From positions 1-31,439 of the forward strand of contig JAVWYO010000013.1 in the NCBI GenBank assembly GCA_036661515.1: a DNA stretch of 31,439 bases, in the 5' to 3' direction. Of the stretch, positions 25,249 to 31,439 are shown one piece after another. The DNA is from HGM05232 sp036661515. Lineage in GTDB: Bacteria > Bacteroidota > Bacteroidia > Bacteroidales > Muribaculaceae. Position 1 is the stretch's first letter; the number at the start of each line of letters is the position of its first letter. The notes under the pieces are model-generated. The model ran no database searches, was not told the DNA's origin, and saw nothing but the letters and a program-made list of their open reading frames with translations. Both the position numbers and the translations under genes were made by a program.

Positions 25249-25839
25249 ATGAATGAAAATAATTCTATGAAGTGGTGTTCAGTAGAGTTTGTTGAACGAC
25301 TTCAAAAGCAGGTGATAGATATTTGTACTAAGCACAGATTACTTGGTGGTGAATTTTATATAGTTGATGAATTAAATGAGCGTTGGCGTATTTCGGCACC
25401 TGAATATATGGCAAATGCTGTGCCAGAAATTCCGCATTATCCCACAGTGGCAATTGCATGGGCATGTTATTATGGCATGGGAGCAGCATCGCTATGGGAT
25501 GGCGCATGGGAGAGAGTTAAGGATATTCCAGATTTATATGTTGATATACGCGATAAACGAGGCTTTGATAATCTTGATGATTATGTAATAGAGGGATTAA
25601 TGGATATTCATGCAGATAGAAATGCTGTTGATGCTGAGAATGCTAAAAGATTGACATCTACAATTCAAGATTGTGCAGAACTTGCACACACTCTAATACG
25701 TAAAGAGTGCATTGAGCCACAAAGTATTGAAGCATTTCATATGTTTGCAAAGACGACCGAAGTATTTTTCAAACTTGGTGTCAGTCTTGCATTATTTGGT
25801 CTTGGTTATAAGTATGAGAAAATGACAATAGGTAATTAA
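25249..25839 (+). CDS. Conserved-looking soluble protein of unknown function
   Basis: I chose ATG 25249 (196 residues); a TTG at 25219 would overlap the receptor gene. It has no signal peptide and should be cytoplasmic. The N-terminal part is mixed helix and strand (CSVEFVERLQKQVIDICTKH, EFYIVDELNERWRISAPEY); the middle has an aromatic Gly/Ala-rich segment WACYYGMGAASLWDGAWE (71-88); the C-terminus is mostly helical and ends in FFKLGVSLALFGLGYKYEK, amphipathic rather than a clear membrane span. It begins 19 nt after the TonB receptor gene, so they are cotranscribed. I recognise no family. Confidence 0.75.
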   Translation: MNENNSMKWCSVEFVERLQKQVIDICTKHRLLGGEFYIVDELNERWRISAPEYMANAVPEIPHYPTVAIAWACYYGMGAASLWDGAWERVKDIPDLYVDIRDKRGFDNLDDYVIEGLMDIHADRNAVDAENAKRLTSTIQDCAELAHTLIRKECIEPQSIEAFHMFAKTTEVFFKLGVSLALFGLGYKYEKMTIGN

Positions 25840-25892
25840 TGTAGCTGTTTGCATTACCTTGAATCATTAATAGTTAATGCCATTAGCATAGT

Positions 25893-26000
25893 GTACGCAC
25901 AGTACGCAGTGTACGCACCCTTTTGTATTATATTGATTGATTGTGAGTTACAAAGATAGAGGTGCTTGGTGATGTATTTGTGCGAAAAAAAGGTGCGTAC
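25893..26000. repeat. Three 9-bp tandem repeats with a distant inverted copy
   Basis: GTACGCA occurs at 25893, 25902 and 25911, each exactly 9 bp apart. The third copy, extended to GTACGCACC (25911-25919), recurs in inverse as GGTGCGTAC at 25992-26000; extended outward the match is 13 nt with one mismatch. The element lies in the 167-bp gap between convergent genes. No function is assigned. Confidence 0.7.
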
Positions 26001-26006
26001 AGTGAA

Positions 26007-27131
26007 TTAATTGAATGCAAAGTGTGCGGGTATATTTCCTACTACGTGCGACCATTTTAATGAGCCATTTTTATCAAAGCAATATAGAGTTCCAGAAACT
26101 ACATAATTTTTGGCATCAGTAATATAAATTTCTTTAGTTACTCTATGTACTGCTATTCCATAAGGTACTTTTATCTTAGTGTTTGTGCCATCAGTTATAA
26201 AGTTATCATTAACTATCTCCGAGTTTTTGACGTTAATTATAGTATATTTAATAACGTTTTTCCCTGTTCTATTTTTTTCTGCTCCAAAGATATAAATAGA
26301 ATCGCCTTGAATTGTCATGTTATCGGTAGGAATTGAAAATGATTTAGTTACTTGCATTGTCTTTGTATCAATGATATGTAAGCCCGATTTATTACCATAG
26401 CTATCACTTCGATTGCTTACCCAAAGTCGTCCATATTTATCTGCCACCATTCGATGAAGATTATCGGCTACCATTATTGTATTCACTTTCATGAATGTAT
26501 CAAGATTAATAACTGTAATAGTGTTATCGTAATTTGGAGCTCGATAACCGCCTGAATTAGCTACATATAGACAATTGTCAACAATTGTCATTTCTTCGGG
26601 CTGATACCCAACTTCTACTTGCCCTACAATTTTAAGAGAAAGCGTATCGACCTTGTAAACCATTCCTTTTGGTGCTTTTGGATCGAGTTGTGTGCCTCCA
26701 ACATAACTACTTACATAGACCCATTTTTTATATCCTCTGATATATCTACAATTTGGAATATCAATTTGACCAATCTTTGTAGCATCTTTTGCATTCATCA
26801 CATCAACTTTGTGGGAGCAATTAATTACTGCATAAAGTTTGCTACCAAAAATCTGTATATCATTTCCTACGTCGCCAAGTTCTTTTACCGACGAAGGATT
26901 ACGCTCTGCATAAATGTTTGAATTATAAAATCCTGTTTTTTCATCAAAATAATCAAGAGTACATTTATTGCTACCCATATTACCCTCATTCAAAAGATAA
27001 AATCCGGCAATGCCTGTATCTCTTGGTTCTGTAACTTTGCTACCTTGCGATGCAACAATTACAATATCCTCTCGACAGCTATTTAAAGCAACCGAAAGTA
27101 ACATAAGGAATAATATTATGAGATTTCGCAT
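26007..27131 (-). CDS. btuG: BtuG-like cobalamin-binding beta-propeller surface lipoprotein
   Basis: The 374-residue protein starts at ATG 27131 (a GTG two codons upstream is also in frame). It has a lipoprotein signal with Cys19 (ALNSC). The body is a YncE-like seven-bladed beta-propeller: GFYLLNEGNMGSNKCTLDYF, IQIFGSKLYAVINCSHKVDV, VGYQPEEMTIVDNCLYVANS, MVADKYGRLWVSNR, PYGIAVHRVTKEIYITDAKN. These match BtuG, the Bacteroides lipoprotein that binds B12 very tightly on the cell surface and passes it to BtuB. It is the third gene after the cobalamin riboswitch, which supports this. B12 binding by this copy is inference. Confidence 0.85.
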   Translation of the reverse strand: MRNLIILFLMLLSVALNSCREDIVIVASQGSKVTEPRDTGIAGFYLLNEGNMGSNKCTLDYFDEKTGFYNSNIYAERNPSSVKELGDVGNDIQIFGSKLYAVINCSHKVDVMNAKDATKIGQIDIPNCRYIRGYKKWVYVSSYVGGTQLDPKAPKGMVYKVDTLSLKIVGQVEVGYQPEEMTIVDNCLYVANSGGYRAPNYDNTITVINLDTFMKVNTIMVADNLHRMVADKYGRLWVSNRSDSYGNKSGLHIIDTKTMQVTKSFSIPTDNMTIQGDSIYIFGAEKNRTGKNVIKYTIINVKNSEIVNDNFITDGTNTKIKVPYGIAVHRVTKEIYITDAKNYVVSGTLYCFDKNGSLKWSHVVGNIPAHFAFN

Positions 27132-27142
27132 ATTCACCGTTT

Positions 27143-28108
27143 CTAATTAAATGATTCCACGCCTGCAATTTCGGTAGATGATTCACCAAGTAGTCCATTA
27201 AATTGTAGTAATGATGAAACAACTTTTATAAAATCAATTTGCGATAATGTCACACTATTTCCGTTAGCATCAACAGCCCAATCAATCTTTATTTTTGAGC
27301 CGTCAACATTATTTGGGTGATTATCGGCATAACCATAATCAAAACAAGATAATTGATATTGTCCAATATCGGCATTGTAAAAGCCATTATTAGGAAGCCT
27401 TCGAACATTATTCATCGTAATGCTATTCTCCTTATTAGTGAGCCATGCAGGATAATAAGACTGTTCATGTTCTGTGATTTTCATAAGAAATCCAGTCTCA
27501 CTCGGAGAAGTGGTATTCCACTTTATATATTGAGGGTTTGTAATATAGCCATCAGTAATGGTTCCAACCTCTTCCATTGTAGGTCGAAGATAAGTTATTT
27601 GCGTAATTGATGTCTTATCAAAAGATACACTACCTCTTATTTCATACCAGCTATCATCTGCTTTTCCGTTACCATTAACATCTTGCATAACATATATAAT
27701 ACCAGGCTCTGCACTACCTTTTTTATTCTCATCGGTACTCCCAACTCCATAAAATGAATTTCCAACGATACGAAAATCATATTTTCCTATTGCGTTTTTT
27801 ATTGGTTTTACTAATTTCATTGTTATACTTCCACCAAGACTACCAAGAGTTATTAAAGTGTTGTTATTTAATGATAATTCCACTTTGTGTAGCATATCAG
27901 CATTGGTATTACCAACTTCATATTCGGGCAATTCATTAACAAATTGACCAGGAGCAGGATTATATTCCAAGACCTTAACAGCCTGAAACTTTGGATTCTC
28001 TTCTGTGCCACCTTCTCCAGGCTTTTCTTCACTACCTTTCGATGGCTCATCTCCGCATGCTACCATTACAATAGCAATCATAATTACATAAAAAATACGC
28101 TTTATCAT
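27143..28108 (-). CDS. Surface lipoprotein of cobalamin uptake loci, with a calcium-loop-like motif
   Basis: This is a 321-residue lipoprotein with lipobox MVAC (Cys18) and a short acidic linker (EKPGEGGTEEN). The body has the conserved pattern of a Bacteroidetes cell-surface family often found near TonB receptors: ITLGSLGGSITMKLVKPI, then DFRIVGNSF, then EPGIIYVMQDVNGNGKADDSWYEIRGS, then FDYGYADNHPNN and IDFIKVVSSL. DVNGNGKADD at 143-152 resembles a calcium-binding loop. It overlaps the btuB-like gene by 4 nt (ATGA) and is 11 nt before btuG, so it should work in the same uptake complex. A direct role in B12 binding is possible but unproven. Confidence 0.75.
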   Translation of the reverse strand: MIKRIFYVIMIAIVMVACGDEPSKGSEEKPGEGGTEENPKFQAVKVLEYNPAPGQFVNELPEYEVGNTNADMLHKVELSLNNNTLITLGSLGGSITMKLVKPIKNAIGKYDFRIVGNSFYGVGSTDENKKGSAEPGIIYVMQDVNGNGKADDSWYEIRGSVSFDKTSITQITYLRPTMEEVGTITDGYITNPQYIKWNTTSPSETGFLMKITEHEQSYYPAWLTNKENSITMNNVRRLPNNGFYNADIGQYQLSCFDYGYADNHPNNVDGSKIKIDWAVDANGNSVTLSQIDFIKVVSSLLQFNGLLGESSTEIAGVESFN

Positions 28109-30114
28109 ATCGTTACTTTTAATATAAATTTAAAATTTCGTCCTGGCATAGGAAAGTTTATGACTACATCATAATATTGATTAAATACATTATTCAATTC
28201 CCCTACAATCCTACAAGCAACTTTATTAATCTTGAAATCTTTTCCTACTGACATATCTGTTGTGTACCAAGGTTGCTCATAATTTATAGGGATATTTTCT
28301 TGAGCATTATATCGTTCACCTGTGTATATGAAGCTACAATTCAAGTCCCAGCCTCGATAAGTAATATTACCAATCACTGAGCCACTATGATATGGAATAT
28401 AAGGAATTTGATGCTTATAATAAGTGTCACTTTTATCTGTAAAATCTCGCGCACTTTGATAGGTGTAGTTTAATCGAAGATTAAATTTCACTCTCTCAAT
28501 ATGCGCAGCAACCTGTGCAGCAACTTCCACGCCATATATTTTGACTTTTCCTAAATTTAGCATTGTCCACCTAAATTGTTGTCCCGTAGGATAAGCCACA
28601 ATTTTATTCTCCACTAAATTATAGTATGTATTAGCTTGAATGCTCAAAAAGTCAAAGAATGAATGCGACATTGTTTTATTCCAATTAGCTCCAATACTAT
28701 ATTGAGATGTCCGTTCAGGTTCAAGTAAAGTACTGCCTACTTCAGTATAATACATATCGTTAAATGTAGGCATTCTAAATGCTCGTTTAAAGAACGCATT
28801 CAATGTGAATTGCCGATATTTATATGGTTGCCAACTGATAAATGCAGCAGGAGAAAATTCACTTTTACTTTCACTCATGTCATTTATTGCTGTCGCCTTA
28901 CTATCATCTTGGATAAACTGCCCAAGCACACTCACTTGCGCTTTTAGCCCTTTATATGAAAATGACGATGCTAACGCAATCATCTCATTCCAACGGCGAG
29001 GATATGCAAAATTATTCATATCAGCATTTAGTTTATTCCACTGCACGTCAGCCGACACCGAAATATCCCACCACGAAGTCATTTTAATAAGATTAGCCAT
29101 TGAAAGATATACCTCTTGCTGCCAATAACGATTGTCGACATAAAGTTCTCGCTTATCATCTCTCAAAAAATGTGTATAATCGTTTGCATACTTTGCATTA
29201 ACTTGTATTTGATAACGTGGTGATATAATAGTGTTATAAGAGCCTTGTACAAAGATATTTCTATCCCATTGCCTCTCGCCATGTTTAAACACATTATTCA
29301 CGACAGCTCCAGGAAGTCCACGAGACGAATTATAAAAATATCCCTTTAAATTCCATCTGCCGTTGTGTGTATATCCAAATAGTCCTACCTCACCACGAAA
29401 TGCTTTTATGTCACTATTTTCACGTGTCGCAGTTGTGTCATAGGCAACATCACCATTAGGCTTTAAACGCTTATAACGGAATTTATAACGTCCATTGGCA
29501 TAAGTATATTCGGCAGAAGCCGAGAGATGTAAATAATCAGTAATTTTTTGTTCCCACACAAAAGAAGGATTTGCAAGTCCAAAACTTCCTGTGCGCAATT
29601 GTCCAGTCACATGATAAGTTTCTGATGTTGCAAAGTGAGGTCGTTTGGTTTTAATATATATTGTTCCCGAAGAGCCAAAATCTTTTGCACTTTGAAATAT
29701 ATCACTTTTCTGTCCATTATACAGAGAAATCTCTTCAACATTATCAAGTGAATATCGACCTAAATCGACTTGTCCATTTTGTGCGTTACCAAGTTGAATC
29801 CCATCGTAGAAAACGCCCATGTTGTTGGTACCCATGCTTCGAATATTTACGGTCTTAATTCCGCCAATACCTCCGTAATCCTTGATTTGGACTCCAGAGA
29901 AATATCGTATTGCATCAGCCACCGATTGACTATTTAGGCTCTCAAGTACCTTATCATCGAGTTTCTGTGCTGGGATTATATGAGATTTTCTGTTTTTTAC
30001 TATTTCTACTTCGTCAATGCGCACCATTGAATCCATAAATGCAGCTTGTGCTTGAACAATAATGCTCAGGCTACTAAGAGAAATAAAAATAAGACTACAT
30101 ATAAATCTTTGCAT
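28105..30114 (-). CDS. btuB: TonB-dependent cobalamin receptor, BtuB-like
   Basis: The 669-residue outer-membrane receptor lies behind a cobalamin riboswitch. Signal peptide about 1-22 (ending VQAQA), likely TonB box IDEVEIV at 33-39, plug about 45-155 (LNSQSVADAIRYFSGVQIKD, KTVNIRSMGTNNMGVFYDGI, DNVEEISLYNGQ), and a 22-strand-type barrel with C-terminal Phe-rich strands. It lacks a carboxypeptidase-regulatory domain and matches classical BtuB/FepA layout and length. It is first in the operon and overlaps the next gene by 4 nt. The B12 substrate is inferred from the riboswitch and the BtuG-like partner. Confidence 0.93.
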   Translation of the reverse strand: MQRFICSLIFISLSSLSIIVQAQAAFMDSMVRIDEVEIVKNRKSHIIPAQKLDDKVLESLNSQSVADAIRYFSGVQIKDYGGIGGIKTVNIRSMGTNNMGVFYDGIQLGNAQNGQVDLGRYSLDNVEEISLYNGQKSDIFQSAKDFGSSGTIYIKTKRPHFATSETYHVTGQLRTGSFGLANPSFVWEQKITDYLHLSASAEYTYANGRYKFRYKRLKPNGDVAYDTTATRENSDIKAFRGEVGLFGYTHNGRWNLKGYFYNSSRGLPGAVVNNVFKHGERQWDRNIFVQGSYNTIISPRYQIQVNAKYANDYTHFLRDDKRELYVDNRYWQQEVYLSMANLIKMTSWWDISVSADVQWNKLNADMNNFAYPRRWNEMIALASSFSYKGLKAQVSVLGQFIQDDSKATAINDMSESKSEFSPAAFISWQPYKYRQFTLNAFFKRAFRMPTFNDMYYTEVGSTLLEPERTSQYSIGANWNKTMSHSFFDFLSIQANTYYNLVENKIVAYPTGQQFRWTMLNLGKVKIYGVEVAAQVAAHIERVKFNLRLNYTYQSARDFTDKSDTYYKHQIPYIPYHSGSVIGNITYRGWDLNCSFIYTGERYNAQENIPINYEQPWYTTDMSVGKDFKINKVACRIVGELNNVFNQYYDVVINFPMPGRNFKFILKVTI

Positions 30115-30123
30115 TTATGAAAT

Positions 30124-30157
30124 ATTACATGTCCGAAATCTCCAGATTCTCTGTAAT
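30124..30157 (-). promoter_or_regulatory. Leader hairpin next to the btuB start
   Basis: On the minus strand ATTACA (30157-30152 read in reverse complement) can pair with TGTAAT near 30129-30124, with an inner AATC/GATT stem. It ends 9 nt before the btuB ATG, so it could be part of the expression platform that controls ribosome access. Fold and role are inferred. Confidence 0.35.
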
Positions 30158-30202
30158 GGAAATTTTTACTCGCAGACATTAATGAATAACACATGCTTTT
30201 AT

Positions 30203-30345
30203 GACCGGTATTCTGACTTCTCCCCTATATTGTGTATCGACACCTTCCCAACAATGATGTCAGTGGTACCTGTCGATATAGGCATTTTGCGGAGTTACAG
30301 CAGCGAGCCTGTTTGGGATTTACACCCAATTCCCTCAACAACTAT
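30203..30345 (-). ncRNA. Cobalamin riboswitch
   Basis: The minus strand shows the ordered conserved blocks of the AdoCbl-type aptamer: GAGGGAATTGGGTGTAAATC, CAGGCTCGCTGCTGTAA, the B12 box region CCACTGACATC (CCACTG at 30266-30261), GGGAAGGTG, and the closing AAGTCAGAATACCGG. It lies in the 378-nt gap between btuB and the divergent transporter gene, about 90 nt upstream of the btuB ATG. In this class, B12 binding shuts off expression, here of the btuB-lipoprotein-btuG operon. A 9-bp inverted repeat (30338-30346 with 30352-30360) lies at its 5' edge. A one-mismatch -7 box (TAACTTCG, 30386-30379) may be the promoter. Confidence 0.95.
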
Positions 30346-30461
30346 TTAGAGAATAGTTGTCGTTGTCAATAAGCGTTGCGAAGTTACATATTTTCTCGCT
30401 AATTCATAGATTTTTAGAGGTAATAAATTACAACTATTCAATATCGTCCAATATTTTACAC

Positions 30462-30469
30462 TACTTTTG
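30462..30469 (+). promoter_or_regulatory. -7 box for the BASS transporter gene
   Basis: TACTTTTG matches TAnnTTTG and lies 23 nt before ATG 30493. No standard -33 TTG is seen. Confidence 0.45.
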
Positions 30470-30492
30470 TACAATGCTTTAATCAAAAAGAA

Positions 30493-31383
30493 ATGCGTCA
30501 ATTTTTAAAAACATGGATGCTCCCAATTGCAATGCTTGGAGGAGCTCTTTTTCACGATTGGATAGAAAACATAAAATTTCTTACTCCATTACTCATATTC
30601 TTAATGCTCACCGTGACATATACTCGCATCAAGCCTCAGGAATTTAGGATTACTCGCTTTCATTGGTCATTACTTTTAGTGCAATTAATAGGTTGCTGGA
30701 TTATTTATTTTGCATTATATTATTTGAATCCAATTATTGCAGCAGGAGGCTTTATTTGCGTTTTTATTTCGACTGCTACCGCTGCACCAGTTATCACTGG
30801 AATGTTAGGAGGAAGCATTTCTCGAATAGCTACTTATTCATTCCTTAGCAATTTAATGGTAGCACTTTTTGCCCCATTTTTTCTTACATTTATAAATCAT
30901 GGCGAAAATATACCTTTTATAGAATCTTTTCAAAAGATATGTTCCGAAGTATTACCTATTCTAATATTGCCAATAATAGTAGCATTGATACTTCGTTATT
31001 CATTTCCTAAACTACATTTAGCGATATCAAATCATCAATCTATCTCATTCTATATGTGGGCAATCGCGTTATTTATAGTTGTGGGAACGGCTGTTAGTTT
31101 TATTCTTAAACAACCAATTAAAAGTCTTTCGGAGATGATTGGATTAGGGGTTGTATCACTCATTGCGTGTTGTCTTCAATTCTACATTGGGCGAAAAGTA
31201 GGTGTCAAATATGGCGATAAGATAGCAGGAGGGCAGGGGCTTGGCCAGAAAAATACAATTTTAGCAATCTGGCTATCGCTTACTTATCTAAACCCAATAA
31301 TAACAATTGCTCCTGCAACATACGTGGCTTGGCAGAATACGATTAATAGTATTCAACTCTATTATAAGTCGAAAAATAAATAA
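30493..31383 (+). CDS. BASS-family (bile acid:Na+ symporter-like) transporter
   Basis: The 296-residue inner-membrane protein has about nine to ten hydrophobic segments spread over its whole length and no signal peptide. Its length and pattern match the SBF/BASS family (ICVFISTATAAPVITGMLGG around the first crossover motif; GLGQKNTILAIWLSLTYLNP near the second). Members carry bile acids, pantoate, pyruvate or other organic anions with sodium, and the substrate cannot be assigned here. It is divergent from the B12 operon but is not under the riboswitch, which reads the other way. The gene ends 56 nt before the window edge; nothing further is visible there. Confidence 0.85.
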   Translation: MRQFLKTWMLPIAMLGGALFHDWIENIKFLTPLLIFLMLTVTYTRIKPQEFRITRFHWSLLLVQLIGCWIIYFALYYLNPIIAAGGFICVFISTATAAPVITGMLGGSISRIATYSFLSNLMVALFAPFFLTFINHGENIPFIESFQKICSEVLPILILPIIVALILRYSFPKLHLAISNHQSISFYMWAIALFIVVGTAVSFILKQPIKSLSEMIGLGVVSLIACCLQFYIGRKVGVKYGDKIAGGQGLGQKNTILAIWLSLTYLNPIITIAPATYVAWQNTINSIQLYYKSKNK

Positions 31384-31439
31384 ATATTACACTTTTATTA
31401 ATTATTGATGCTTTACATTGATTATAATTTCATTAAATT

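Noticed and set aside
25831..25880. Terminator after the 196-residue protein gene
   Set aside because: Only weak 5-6-bp stems (GGTAAT/ATTACC, GCATTA/TAATGC) compete with each other and no T-run follows.
25893..25919. CRISPR-like short repeat array
   Set aside because: The units are 9 bp and directly adjacent with no spacers; no cas gene is present.
30338..30360. Terminator formed by the 9-bp inverted repeat next to the riboswitch
   Set aside because: No T-run follows on either strand; it fits better as a 5' leader hairpin or edge stem of the aptamer.

Overview
The window looks like a low-GC chromosome segment from a Bacteroidales bacterium, most likely gut- or host-associated; the exact genus cannot be read from the sequence. 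The evidence is a SusC/SusD pair, several TonB-dependent receptors with carboxypeptidase-regulatory N-domains, lipoproteins with short Bacteroidetes-type signals, a likely type IX secretion C-terminal domain, and repeated Bacteroides-type -7 promoter boxes (TAnnTTTG) in place of E. coli-type -10 boxes. No rRNA, tRNA, CRISPR array, transposase or phage gene was seen.

Region 1 (1-9026, minus strand) is one tight operon. In transcription order it encodes a large secreted metzincin-type zinc protease, a SusC-like outer-membrane transporter, a SusD-like lipoprotein, and a secreted repeat protein with a sorting-type C-terminus that runs off the left edge. I read it as a candidate protein- or peptide-utilisation locus, because it carries a protease and no visible glycoside hydrolase. 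Region 2 (9242-14074, plus strand) is a four-gene operon: an acyl-CoA ligase, a cardiolipin synthase, an endonuclease I-fold protein whose catalytic Glu-His pair seems to be gone, and a small lipoprotein with an Ig-like domain.

Region 3 (14073-22671) is mostly housekeeping: dnaJ, grpE and ispE on the minus strand, then dnaB on the plus strand followed by an overlooked 55-codon membrane-protein gene, then cysK, radC, a family 2 glycosyltransferase and efp on the minus strand, and rpmH divergent from efp. Promoter boxes and intrinsic terminators are easy to see here.

Region 4 (22816-25839, plus strand) holds a TonB-dependent receptor coupled to a soluble protein I do not recognise. Region 5 (26007-30386, minus strand) is a cobalamin-acquisition operon: a cobalamin riboswitch, a BtuB-like receptor, a surface lipoprotein with a possible calcium loop, and a BtuG-like beta-propeller lipoprotein. 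A BASS-family transporter gene is divergent from it at the right edge. Between regions 4 and 5 lies an unexplained cluster of three 9-bp tandem repeats with a distant inverted copy.

Most genes belong to known families. The less usual material is the protease-SusCD operon, the apparent nuclease pseudoenzyme in a lipid operon, the long inverted repeat in front of the 55-codon gene, and the repeat cluster near 25.9 kb.
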